Below, in pieces: positions 14,952-23,050 of a DNA stretch of 34,275 nt. This DNA comes from Streptomyces viridosporus. GTDB lineage: Bacteria > Actinomycetota > Actinomycetes > Streptomycetales > Streptomycetaceae. The position numbers were made by a program, and so were the translations under genes. The DNA is taken from contig NZ_MSGP01000138.1 in the NCBI RefSeq assembly GCF_002078235.1, forward strand, positions 1-34,275, in the 5' to 3' direction. The notes beneath the pieces are model-generated. The model was not told the DNA's origin. It saw nothing but the letters and a program-made list of their open reading frames with translations, and did not search any database. Within the stretch, counting starts at the first letter, position 1. Every line of letters starts with the position of its first letter.

Positions 14952-15898
14952 CCTCCGGCCTTCGCCGGCGGGCCGTCGGTTCCGGTGCGGGACGCCGGAG
15001 GACCGTAGCGGACACCGGTCAGCGCCTCCGACAGCTCCCACAGGCGGACCTGCGCCAGGGCGTCGCGCGACGCACGGCTGGAGGCCGCGGGGGCCGGCGT
15101 GCCCCGGCTCTCGAACCGTTCACCCGGTCCGAGGTACGTTCCCCCCGCCAGCAGGGGATCGGTGACGGCCCGCAGCACCGGCCAGGCCGCCCGCTCGGGC
15201 GGCTGCGCCAGCAGCCGCAGCGCGACCCGGCTCACCGGACGCAGCCACCCCGGCGCCGCCCCCTGCCACAGGGCGGTCGCCGACAGGCCCGGATGCGCGG
15301 CGACGGAGAGGGTCACGGCACCGCTGCCGGCCAGCCGCCGCTGCAGCTCCCGGGCGAACATCAGATTCGCCAGCTTCGACCGGCCGTAGGCGGTCGACGA
15401 GCGGTGACCGGTCGTGCTCCGGGCCCCCGCTTCGTCCGTCGCGCCCCGGCCGGCCCGGTGGGCGAGGCTGGACACCGTCACCACGCGGGACCCCGGGACC
15501 CGGCGCATCAGGTCCAGCAACAGCCCGGTCAGGGCGAAGTGCCCCAGGTGGTTGACGCCGAAGTGGGGCTCGAAGCCGTCCTCGGTGCTCGCACGGGAGG
15601 GGAACATCACCCCCGCGTTGTTCACCAGCACGTCGAGCCGCTCGTGCCGGCGCCGTACCTCGTCCGCGGCCCGGCGCACCGAGTCCAGCGAGGCGAGGTC
15701 GAGGCGGACGACCTCGGTGCGCCCGCCGACGCGGGCGGCGGCCGCCCGGCCCCGTGCGGTGCTGCGACAGGCCAGGACGACGTGCGCGCCGCGCTCGGCG
15801 AGCGCCCGGGCGACCTCGAACCCCAGGCCGCCGCTGCCGCCGGTGACCAGGGCCGTCCTGCCGTTCTGGCCGGGGACTCCGGCCGGGGACCAGTCCAC
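14948..15898 (-). CDS. Short-chain dehydrogenase/reductase
   Basis: This 316-residue classical-to-extended SDR has the NAD(P)-binding motif TGGSGGLG (19-26) and the NNAG motif at 93-96. The catalytic Ser143, Tyr171 and Lys175 are in VTVSS and YGRSK. Arg45 after the second strand (LACRS) suggests NADP(H). Its length and the HPGLSATALWQ segment resemble the retinol-dehydrogenase/protochlorophyllide-reductase-like group common in actinomycetes. The GTG at 15898 follows AGGAGG. It is second in a leftward operon after the AhpD-like gene (38-base gap). The substrate is unknown; a keto-reduction in chromophore or sugar tailoring is possible. Confidence 0.85.
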   Translation of the reverse strand: MDWSPAGVPGQNGRTALVTGGSGGLGFEVARALAERGAHVVLACRSTARGRAAAARVGGRTEVVRLDLASLDSVRRAADEVRRRHERLDVLVNNAGVMFPSRASTEDGFEPHFGVNHLGHFALTGLLLDLMRRVPGSRVVTVSSLAHRAGRGATDEAGARSTTGHRSSTAYGRSKLANLMFARELQRRLAGSGAVTLSVAAHPGLSATALWQGAAPGWLRPVSRVALRLLAQPPERAAWPVLRAVTDPLLAGGTYLGPGERFESRGTPAPAASSRASRDALAQVRLWELSEALTGVRYGPPASRTGTDGPPAKAGG

Positions 15899-15936
15899 GT
15901 GAGTCCTCCTCAGTGGTGGTGCGCGCCACGGAAGTG

Positions 15937-16479
15937 TCAGAGCGCGGCTCCGTAGCCGTGACGGACGATGACGTCCGCCGCGACCTCGTAGTAGGCCGGG
16001 TCGGAGGGCACGTCGGTGGCCAGGCCGCTGACATAGCGGTTGTACATGCAGAAGGCCGCCGCGATCAGCACCGTGTCGTGGAGGTGGCCGTCGGTGGCGC
16101 CCTCGGCGCGTGCGGCGCGGACCGCCTCGTCGGAGACGGGACGCGCCCGGGCCTGCACCTCGGCGGCGATCCGCAGCAGGCTCTTCAGCAGTGCGGACAC
16201 GGGAGCACCCGCCGGATCGGCGAGGACCGCCCCCACCACCTCGGCACCGCCCTCCAACTGGGCGGCGGCGAACGCGCTGTGGGAACGGGCGCAGAACGGC
16301 GTGCTGTTGAGGTGCGAGACGTAGGCGGCGATCAGCTCGCGCTCTCCGCGGGTCAGCGGCGAGTCGCCGCTGCGCAGCAGCGTCTCCGCGAGCCGGTTCA
16401 GGGGGGCGCCGGTGTCGGGACGCTGGGCCATCAGGCCGCTGATGCCGGGCAGGTCGTTGTCGATCGCGATGTGCGTCAT
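15937..16479 (-). CDS. Carboxymuconolactone decarboxylase / AhpD-like protein with one cysteine lost
   Basis: This 180-residue helical protein of the CMD/AhpD family has the active-site stretch LNSTPFCARSHSAFA. Members with peroxidase activity carry N-x-C-x-[FY]-C-x-x-x-H. Here Asn58, Phe62, Cys63 and His67 are kept but the first cysteine is Thr60, so a normal CxxC thiol cycle is not possible within one chain. The ATG at 16479 follows GAAGGG. An in-frame ATG at 16518 would add 13 residues but has a poor ribosome site. It is first in an operon with the SDR. Thiol or peroxide chemistry connected with enediyne damage is a guess. Confidence 0.8.
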   Translation of the reverse strand: MTHIAIDNDLPGISGLMAQRPDTGAPLNRLAETLLRSGDSPLTRGERELIAAYVSHLNSTPFCARSHSAFAAAQLEGGAEVVGAVLADPAGAPVSALLKSLLRIAAEVQARARPVSDEAVRAARAEGATDGHLHDTVLIAAAFCMYNRYVSGLATDVPSDPAYYEVAADVIVRHGYGAAL

Positions 16480-16505
16480 CGCGGCACCCTTCGCTCGGGC
16501 GGGCT

Positions 16506-16650
16506 CGGTCGGTGCCATCGTCGGCAGCGGGGTGCGGGGCGGCCAACTCCGAGCGTGCGCACCCGCACGGGGACCCGGCGTGCGGTCGACAGGTGAGCAC
16601 GCCGGGAGTTGGCCGGGGCCCGTGCCGCTTCCCACGATGGGCACCGACCG
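16506..16650. repeat. Long imperfect inverted repeat in the divergent region AhpD-like / MHS transporter
   Basis: Two arms of about 58 bases (16506-16563 and 16592-16650) face each other. The outer 15-16 bases (16506-16520 with 16635-16650) match except for one inserted base. An exact 10-mer GGCCAACTCC (16541-16550) is matched by GGAGTTGGCC (16605-16614). The innermost block near GTGCGCACC also pairs, while the segment between is only about half matched. It fills the gap (16480-16768) between the two divergent genes, which holds no gene. Confidence 0.75.
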
Positions 16651-16768
16651 GCCGCCCGCGACGGCGGCGGCCGGCCCTCCCCCGTCCACCGTCCGCCCCG
16701 GCCCGCACGACGAGGCCGGCCGGCGGGTCACGTCCCGCGGCCGCGCCGACGCGGTCCGAAGGAGTCCC

Positions 16769-18076
16769 ATGCCCGTGTCCGTGTCCGCGCCCGCGCGCGA
16801 GAAGGCCCACCGGCGCTCGGTCGCCGCGACGGTCGTCGGTAATTTCGTCGAGTCCTTCGACTGGCTGGCGTACGGACTGTTCGCGCCGCTGTTCGCCGCC
16901 CGGTTCTTCCCCTCCGGCAACACCCTGACCTCCGTGCTGGGGGCGTTCGCGGTCCTCGGTGTCGGTGTCCTCATGCGGCCGCTCGGCGGCCTCCTGCTGG
17001 GCCGGTTCGCCGACCGGCGCGGCCGGCGGCCGGCGCTGATGCTGGCCGTCTCCCTCATGGCGGGCGGCTCGTTCCTCATCGGGGTCACGCCGACGTACGA
17101 GCACATCGGGCTGCTCGCCCCGCTCGTGCTGCTCCTCGCGCGGATGGCCCAGGGCATCTCGCACGGCGGCGAGTGGCCGGCCGCGGCCACCTATCTGATG
17201 GAGGTCGCGCCGGAACGGCGCAAGTGCACGTACGGCAGCCTGTTCTCGGTGACCACCTGTGCCGGCGCGTTCACCGCCTCCCTGCTGGGCGGCGGGCTGA
17301 CCGCCGCGGTCGGCTCCGAGGCCATGGCGGCGTGGGGGTGGCGGGTGCCGTTCCTGGTCGGGGGTGTCCTCGGCCTGGTGCTGCTGGTGCTGCGCACCCG
17401 GCTGACCGAGACCGACGTGTTCCGGCGCGAGGTGAGCAGCCGGGCGGGCCGCGGATCGGTGCGCCGGGTCCTGGGCACGTACCGGCACCAGGTGCTGCTC
17501 GCCGTCCTGTTCGTGGCCGGCACGGGCACCGTCGGCGGCACCTGGACCGCGGTCGTCCCCGCCCTGGGCGGGCGGCTGGCCGAACCCGGCACGATGATGT
17601 GGGTCGCCGTGACCGCCACCGCGTTCCTCATGGTGGTCAACGTCCCGCTCGGTCTGCTCGCCGACCGGATCGGGGCCGCCCGCTTCCTGGTCGTGGCGAG
17701 CGTGGTCTTCGCCGTGGCGGGCTCCTGGTCGTACCTGACGATGCGGGGCACCTTCGCCAGCCTGCTGCTCGCCTACGGTTCCGGCGTGCTCTACCTGACG
17801 TGCGCGACCACGGTCCTGCCCAAGCTCCTGACGGAGATCTTCCCCCCGCAGGTGCGTGCCCTGGGCATCGGGCTGCCCAACGCCGTGACCAGTGCCGTGC
17901 TCGGCGCGGTGATGCCGGTGTCGGCCGCCTTCGCCGCCGAGCGGGACGCCTCCGGCTGGTTCATCGCCGCGGTGATGGCGGCCGTCCTGCTGTCGCTGCC
18001 GGCGGCGGTGCTCTCCCGCCGTCCGCGGGCCGTGCGCCCCGTGCTGGAACGGACCGGGCTGACGCTCACCAAGTGA
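16769..18076 (+). CDS. MFS transporter, metabolite:proton symporter (MHS) type
   Basis: This 435-residue, 12-helix transporter has the MHS-type opening GNFVESFDWLAYGLFAPLF, motif A as LGRFADRRGRRPALM, the RMAQGISHGGEWPAA helix-4 motif, and a C-terminal GLPNAVTSAVLGAVMP. MHS members (KgtP, ProP, ShiA) usually import carboxylates or compatible solutes with protons, so uptake of an organic acid is as likely as export. The ATG at 16769 follows AAGGAG. It is divergent from the AhpD/SDR operon across the long inverted repeat. In this cluster it may move an aromatic acid precursor; the substrate is not deducible. Confidence 0.85.
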   Translation: MPVSVSAPAREKAHRRSVAATVVGNFVESFDWLAYGLFAPLFAARFFPSGNTLTSVLGAFAVLGVGVLMRPLGGLLLGRFADRRGRRPALMLAVSLMAGGSFLIGVTPTYEHIGLLAPLVLLLARMAQGISHGGEWPAAATYLMEVAPERRKCTYGSLFSVTTCAGAFTASLLGGGLTAAVGSEAMAAWGWRVPFLVGGVLGLVLLVLRTRLTETDVFRREVSSRAGRGSVRRVLGTYRHQVLLAVLFVAGTGTVGGTWTAVVPALGGRLAEPGTMMWVAVTATAFLMVVNVPLGLLADRIGAARFLVVASVVFAVAGSWSYLTMRGTFASLLLAYGSGVLYLTCATTVLPKLLTEIFPPQVRALGIGLPNAVTSAVLGAVMPVSAAFAAERDASGWFIAAVMAAVLLSLPAAVLSRRPRAVRPVLERTGLTLTK

Positions 18077-18080
18077 CGGG

Positions 18081-18115
18081 TCCGGGCCGGGACGTCGGGG
18101 ACGTCCCGGCCCGGA
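18081..18115. terminator. Bidirectional hairpin terminator
   Basis: A perfect 16-bp stem (18081-18096 with 18100-18115) has a three-base GGG loop. It lies four bases after the MHS stop and upstream of the end of the leftward GNAT gene. Confidence 0.85.
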
Positions 18116-18151
18116 ACCCCGCGTGTGCCGGGGCGCGGCGGCGGGAGAGGA

Positions 18152-19078
18152 TCACAGTTCCGGTTCCCGGTGGAAGTACGTCATCGCCCGTTCGCCCCGG
18201 ACGCCGAGGGCCCGGTGCAGGGCCTCGGGGTCGAGGAGTTGGGCCGTGTCGACGGCGATGAGGGCCTGTACGCACTGCCGCCGGCGCAGTTCCGCGAGTG
18301 CGGCGGCCATCAGGGAGAGGCCGACGCCGAGTCCGCGCGAGGCGGGGGCGACGGCGGCTTCCAGGATGCGGCCCTGGCCGCTCGCCGCCTGCGCGAGGAC
18401 ATGGCCGACGGGGTGCCCGGCGATCTCCATGAGCAGTGCGAAACCCGAGAGCTCGCCCAGCCGCCGGATCCGGGCGCGGAACAGGGCCGGATCGTGCGTC
18501 TTGGGGCCCCTGGCGCGGCTGCGCAGGTGCAGGTCGTGCAGCACGTCGGCGTCCTCGGCCGGCACGGCCGGCCGGATGTGCCCGCCTCGGGGCAGGGGCG
18601 CCGGCGGCATCCCGCGCGACAGGTCGACGTCGTACTGGGTGATCGTGGCGCCGCGTTCGAACCCGGTCTCCTCCAGGACGTGGGGGAGCACGGTGTCGCC
18701 GCCGAGGACCCCGCCGACATCGAGGCCGAACGCGGTGCCGCGCGCCAGCGCGAGCGCGTCGGTGCGGTCCAGCAGGTGCAGGATCATGAACCGGGCGGCC
18801 GCGGCGCTGCGCGGGCCGGGCCGGACGGTGAGCGCCGCGTCGGCGTCGGTGCCTCCGCCCAGGGCCAGCGAGGCCCATGCCAGCAGTTCGTGGCCGGGCC
18901 CGGTCAGGCACCAGCTGTGGTCCTCGTAGTGCGGGTGCGAGATCGTCAGCAGGATGTCCTCGCGGGTGCAGGCGGCCGTGCCCGTGCTGCCCTCCTCGTA
19001 CGCCCTGACCAGGCGCACCAGTGTGTCCACGGGGACGTCGGCGGAGCGTCTGAGGACGAATTCTCCGGGCAGGGTCAT
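18152..19078 (-). CDS. Tandem GNAT acetyltransferase
   Basis: This 308-residue protein appears to hold two GNAT folds. The C-terminal one (about 165-308) is intact, with the acetyl-CoA loop VAPASRGLGVGLSLMAAALA after the ILEAAVAP strand. The N-terminal half (about 1-160) has a degenerate fold with AAARFMILHLLDR. The two-domain layout and size recall mycothiol synthase (MshD), but the key sequence is too different for me to claim that. The ATG at 19078 is chosen as the start of protein-like sequence; the ribosome site (AGGAAAGGGGG) is about 12 bases away. Acetylation of an amine in the chromophore or self-resistance are possibilities. Confidence 0.75.
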   Translation of the reverse strand: MTLPGEFVLRRSADVPVDTLVRLVRAYEEGSTGTAACTREDILLTISHPHYEDHSWCLTGPGHELLAWASLALGGGTDADAALTVRPGPRSAAAARFMILHLLDRTDALALARGTAFGLDVGGVLGGDTVLPHVLEETGFERGATITQYDVDLSRGMPPAPLPRGGHIRPAVPAEDADVLHDLHLRSRARGPKTHDPALFRARIRRLGELSGFALLMEIAGHPVGHVLAQAASGQGRILEAAVAPASRGLGVGLSLMAAALAELRRRQCVQALIAVDTAQLLDPEALHRALGVRGERAMTYFHREPEL

Positions 19079-19729
19079 GGAAGTTCGTGCCCCCTTTCCT
19101 GGGGGATCGGTCGTGGGTCGGCGGGTCGTCACCCGGGGCGGCCGACCGAGGAAGGGACGGCGCCACGGCCGGGGCAGCGGTCCCGGCCTCGGGGCGGGCC
19201 GCGGGGCGGGCAGCGGGCGTTCGCCGGACGTGCCGCGAGCCGCCCGGACGCCGTCAGCGTCTGCGGCGGCCGGTGTGGGTGTGGGTGTGGGTGCGGGTGT
19301 GCACCGATCCGCCGGAGGGCCTGAGCCCGGCGGACGGCCGGCGCGGTAACGGACGGGGGCCGGTGTGCGGGCACCGCGCCGTGCGGACCCGGCCCGCGGG
19401 GGACGGCCGGAGCCGCGGGGGCCGTTCGCCCGGGCGCCCGGAGTCCGCCGCCGTGCGGCAGGGGGCGCCGAAGCGGCGTCCGTCGCACACCACGCCCCCT
19501 CACCGCCCTTCGCTCCGGCCAAGATCCCTCGGCGTAGTCGGATGCTACTTGGCCAAGTGGGGCCGGGTGTTCTTCCAGATTGCTCTCCGCCGTCGTGACG
19601 TGCGGAAAGCGGCACCGCCCGCCGGCCGGGCGCCGGTGGAGGGTGCCGTGTCCGCCGCGCCGGGGGAATCCGTCCCCCGGCGAAACGATGTGTTCCGGTA
19701 CTTTCACGGGCACCGGGCCGCGGGCCCGT
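19079..19729. other. 651-bp intergenic region without a supportable gene
   Basis: Between the leftward flavoenzyme and GNAT genes I see no coding frame with convincing protein character. It does contain an exact 12-bp palindrome ACTTGGCCAAGT (19547-19558) in a locally A+T-richer patch, and a short GTGGGT tandem run (about 19273-19297). The palindrome could be an operator for the GNAT gene, although it lies about 470 bases upstream. Confidence 0.5.
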
Positions 19730-21130
19730 CTACCGCGGTTCACGCCGGACCGGCCCGAGCGCGCCGGGGGCGACGTCCCCGGCGAACACGCCCCGCGGGT
19801 CGACGCGGGCACGCACCCGGCCGACGGCCGCCGCGCGCTCCTCGTCGAGGTGCCGCTGCGGACGCTCGTGTCCCTCGACCAGGGACGGCAGGGTGTACCC
19901 CGTGTCCCAGGGGGCGAGCGCCTCCCGCACGGTGGCGCAGTGGTCGTGCAGGGCCGAGGCGGTGACCGGTCCGAACGGCGGGCCCGACCCCATGTACGCG
20001 TAGGCCGCGTCCACCTCCGACAACGCGCCGCCCTCCGGGTGGGCCTCGGCGAACGCCCCGCCGAGCTGGCGCAGCGTGGCCACGGCCAGCGGTGAGCCCG
20101 AGCCCTCGCCGACGGCGCCCAGGAAGGCCGCGGCGCCGACGTCGTCCAGTTCGCGCAGCAGCAGGTGGTCGCCGATGAAGGGGACCGGGTCGGCGGGGTC
20201 CATGTGGGCGTCCAGCACCCCGGCGGGCCCGGTCTCGGCCCAGGTGTCCAGCAGCGGCTCGGCGATCTCGCGCAGCGGGCCGAGGAGCCCGGCGGCCGTC
20301 TCGCGGGCCGCCGCGGTGTCCTCCTCCCGGCGCGCGAGGACGGCACCGTCGACGCAGAGCACCGGCCCGGCGGCGAGCTGCGGCGGGACGCCGGGCACCG
20401 GCGGCAGGTTCATGAGGCGCAGGGAGGTGGTCGCCTCGCGCGGAGCGTGCCGGGCCCAGGCCCGCCAGCGGTCCAGCAGCGGGCGGGCGTGGGCGGCGGA
20501 CCAGTAGCTCGCGCCGGTGACGACCCTCGCGACGGGGAACAGGCCGATCTCCACACCGGTGACGACGCCGAACCCGCCGCCCCCGCCGCGCAGCGCCCAG
20601 AACAGCTCGGGTTCGTGGTCGGCGGCGGCGCGCACCGACTCCCCGTCGGCGGTGACCAGTTCGACCGCGCGGACGGTGTTGGCGGCGAGGCCGGTGCTGC
20701 GGCCGTAGAAACTGACGCCGCCGCCCAGCAGGTAGCCGACGACGCCGACGCCCGCGGCCGAGCCGTGGGCGGCGGCGAGCCCGTGCGGGGCCGCGGCCCT
20801 GACGACCTCGCCCCAGGTGGTGCCGGCCGGGACGCGGGCGGTGCGGCGGACGGGGTCGATCTCGACGCCGCCGGCCGGCTCGGTGCGGATGAGCAGGGCG
20901 CCGTCGGCGGGACGTACGGCGCCGGAGGCGTGCCCGGTGGTGTGCACGCGCACCGGCAGCCCCGCCCGGACCGCGGTGCGCACGGCGGCCCGGACCTGAG
21001 CGGCGGTGCGGACGGTGACGGCGGCCGCCGGGCGGGGCGGGGCGGCGAGGTTGAACGCGGCGGTCGCCCGCGCGTACTCGGGGCTCCCGGGCCGGGCGAG
21101 GGCCGTCTCCCGGACGTCGGAGAGGGACAT
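19730..21130 (-). CDS. FAD-linked oxidase, berberine-bridge-enzyme type, probably mono-covalent
   Basis: This 466-residue flavoenzyme has a PCMH-type FAD-binding domain (about 35-205: VRVHTTGHASGA, GSAAGVGVVGYLLGGGVSFY, FWALRGGGGGFGVVTGVEI) and a C-terminal substrate/BBE domain. His67 in the TTGHA motif is placed to form the 8-alpha-histidyl FAD bond. The cysteine that gives the second bond in bicovalent enzymes is absent (123-138 has no Cys). The usual BBE tail ending near NP is RVDPRGVFAGD here. Such enzymes oxidise alcohols, sugars or phenols using oxygen. The ATG is at 21130. It follows the methyltransferase gene by 50 bases on the same strand, suggesting one operon. Confidence 0.85.
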   Translation of the reverse strand: MSLSDVRETALARPGSPEYARATAAFNLAAPPRPAAAVTVRTAAQVRAAVRTAVRAGLPVRVHTTGHASGAVRPADGALLIRTEPAGGVEIDPVRRTARVPAGTTWGEVVRAAAPHGLAAAHGSAAGVGVVGYLLGGGVSFYGRSTGLAANTVRAVELVTADGESVRAAADHEPELFWALRGGGGGFGVVTGVEIGLFPVARVVTGASYWSAAHARPLLDRWRAWARHAPREATTSLRLMNLPPVPGVPPQLAAGPVLCVDGAVLARREEDTAAARETAAGLLGPLREIAEPLLDTWAETGPAGVLDAHMDPADPVPFIGDHLLLRELDDVGAAAFLGAVGEGSGSPLAVATLRQLGGAFAEAHPEGGALSEVDAAYAYMGSGPPFGPVTASALHDHCATVREALAPWDTGYTLPSLVEGHERPQRHLDEERAAAVGRVRARVDPRGVFAGDVAPGALGPVRREPR

Positions 21131-21180
21131 GGACGGTTCCTTCCGTGGCGGCGGCCGGCGGGCCGGGGGCCGGCGGGCTG

Positions 21181-22713
21181 TCAGGCGTCTTTGACGGCGG
21201 TGAGGAACACGAAGGTGCCCGGCCCGCTCTCCTCGCGGACCGTCAGGCCCGCCTCGGTGAGCCAGCGCCCGAGGTCCTGCGGTTCGAACAGCCGCAGTCC
21301 GCCCTCGTGCTGCGGGAAGCGGTGGGCCGCCTGGAAGTAGCGGTAGACGGGGTCCTCGGAACGGCGGAACGTCATCGCGGTGAAGGTGCCGCCGGGGCGC
21401 AGGATCCGGCCCACCTCGGCGAGGGCGGCCGGCACCTCGTCGTAGAAGGCCTGCAGGGCGTTCCAGCACACGACCGCGCCGACGGAGGCGTCGGCGAAGG
21501 GCAGGTCGGCGGCGCCGGCCAGCACCGCGGGCACGTCGGGCAGCCGGCCGCGCAGCACGTTGAGCATGGGCAGCGAGCTGTCGACCGCGACCAGGCGGTC
21601 GGCACCGACGGCCTCGGCGACGACGGCGGTCCACCGGCCGGCGCCGGCGGCGAGGTCGACGACCGGTCCGTCGACGGGAGTGACGTGTTCGGCGATGTAG
21701 CGGTCCTCGTCCGCGGGGGTGACGGTACCGCCCCAGTTCGCGCCGGCGACGCGCAGGAACGAGGGGCGGGCGACGGCCTCGTAGAACAGCCCCATGCTGG
21801 GCACTCGGGAGAGCTTCTCCAGGAAGTCGTCCACCCCCGTTCCCTCGCCGGCCGGGGCGGTCAGGTCGAGGATGCCGCCCGCGACCGGGTAGTCGCGGGC
21901 GCAGCCGGTGCAGGTGAGGCGCCCGTCGCCGGGCTCGAGCTCCTTGTGGCACAGGGGGCAGCGCAGGGCGTCGGTGTGCGCGGCGAAGAGCTCGGAGCCG
22001 GCCGCGGGGGCGGTCGCGTGGGCCCGGTCGGGGACGGCGGCGGCCGGGGCGTCGGACGGGTCGCCGTGGCACACCGCCCAGTAGGCGCGGGCCCCGGTGC
22101 AGCCGAGCACCGTGCGGGTGTCGTTGTCCCAGGCGGTCAGGAGCTGCTGCGGGCTCAGAGCCTTCACCCAGCTCTCGTCGAAGGCGCGTTCGTCCTCGTC
22201 GAGGGTCCACGCGGACGGGGAGGGCCACACCCGGCCCAGCCCGGGCCGGCCGGGGTCGAGTTCGCTCAGGGCGCGGTCGAGGCGGGAGAGGTCGGCCGGG
22301 TCCGGTTCCCGGCCGGACGCGGCGGCGAGGATCTCGTCCCGGTCGGCCGGGAAGTGCGACAGCAGGTAGAACAGGGCGAGCGTCAGCGGGACGCCGATGC
22401 CGTCGGTGCGCAGCAGCTCCAGGTACCGGTCCAGACGGGCGCGCACCGCGCGGGTCACCGGCCCGGCGCTGGTGGGGTGTTCGGACTCGGCGAGCAGGCC
22501 GAGCAGGACCGCCAGGTGCCCTCGGCGCCCACGGTCGGCGCGCTCGAGCGCCGCGACCAGGGCGGGTACGGCGTCGAGCGCCGACGCGGTGGGCTCGCCG
22601 TCGTCCCACACCGCCTCCACCAGCAGGCGGTAGTGGTGCGCGGCCCGCTCCGGCGCGGCGTCCACGAAGGCGTCGACCAGGGCGTCGGTGGCGTGGGCGG
22701 TGGCAGCGTTCAT
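21181..22713 (-). CDS. Three-part SAM methyltransferase with zinc ribbon
   Basis: This 510-residue protein has three parts. Residues 1-220 are a helical region resembling repeat-type scaffolds. Residues 250-275 form a zinc ribbon with Cys252, Cys255, Cys268 and Cys271 (CPLC and CTGC), as in Trm112-like modules that precede class I methyltransferases. Residues about 300-510 are a class I SAM domain with motif I VVDLAAGAGRW (351-361) and an Asp-Ser acidic post-motif (VAVDSSLPML). The methyl acceptor is unknown; C- or O-methylation of an aromatic or sugar unit is possible. The ATG at 22713 is 49 codons before the first conserved-looking segment. It is first in the operon, followed by the BBE-type oxidase. 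Confidence 0.82.
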   Translation of the reverse strand: MNAATAHATDALVDAFVDAAPERAAHHYRLLVEAVWDDGEPTASALDAVPALVAALERADRGRRGHLAVLLGLLAESEHPTSAGPVTRAVRARLDRYLELLRTDGIGVPLTLALFYLLSHFPADRDEILAAASGREPDPADLSRLDRALSELDPGRPGLGRVWPSPSAWTLDEDERAFDESWVKALSPQQLLTAWDNDTRTVLGCTGARAYWAVCHGDPSDAPAAAVPDRAHATAPAAGSELFAAHTDALRCPLCHKELEPGDGRLTCTGCARDYPVAGGILDLTAPAGEGTGVDDFLEKLSRVPSMGLFYEAVARPSFLRVAGANWGGTVTPADEDRYIAEHVTPVDGPVVDLAAGAGRWTAVVAEAVGADRLVAVDSSLPMLNVLRGRLPDVPAVLAGAADLPFADASVGAVVCWNALQAFYDEVPAALAEVGRILRPGGTFTAMTFRRSEDPVYRYFQAAHRFPQHEGGLRLFEPQDLGRWLTEAGLTVREESGPGTFVFLTAVKDA

Positions 22714-23050
22714 GGGGCGTCCTTCCTGCATCGGTGCGGCGTCACCCGGCGTCACCCGGCGCCCTGCACAACCGGCGCGCTGACCTGCGGCGAAGCGGCC
22801 GACCGTATGGAATGCTGTCAGTGCCGCCCCGGCCGGTGCATCTTCTGGACTGCCCTCTTCCGTCCGGTGCCGCGCCGTTCCCGGTCCGCGGGGCGCACGC
22901 AGCAATCCGCAAGATGCGGGGCCCTCGGACGGCGGCGCACGATACGGCTGGACGCACGTGTTTCGGGACCGATCCCGCCGGGCGAGCCCTGTGACCTCCT
23001 TCAGCGAGCCGCGGCCTTCACGCGCGGACCGACCCTCCTCGGAGCGCCTC
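22714..23050. promoter_or_regulatory. 337-bp divergent region, methyltransferase / epoxide hydrolase
   Basis: No supportable gene. It must hold the promoters of both divergent genes. An exact 10-bp tandem direct repeat GGCGTCACCC (22738-22757) lies 25 bases upstream of the methyltransferase start and may be a regulator site. No clear -35/-10 pair was found. Confidence 0.4.

Noticed and set aside
18152..19078. Mycothiol synthase (MshD)
   Set aside because: Two GNAT domains and size agree, but the N-terminal half is too degenerate and the context is biosynthetic; family call only.
19273..19297. GTGGGT short tandem run as a microsatellite or CRISPR-like repeat
   Set aside because: Only a few imperfect copies with no spacers; simple low-complexity DNA.
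19079..19615. N-terminal extension of the GNAT protein up to 19615
   Set aside because: The added sequence is Pro/Arg/Thr low complexity including a His-Thr repeat from the GTGGGT run; protein-like sequence begins at the ATG at 19078.
22734..22994. An 86-codon rightward frame in the methyltransferase / epoxide hydrolase gap
   Set aside because: No ribosome site, no domain and Arg/Pro/His-rich composition; the region is better read as a divergent promoter.
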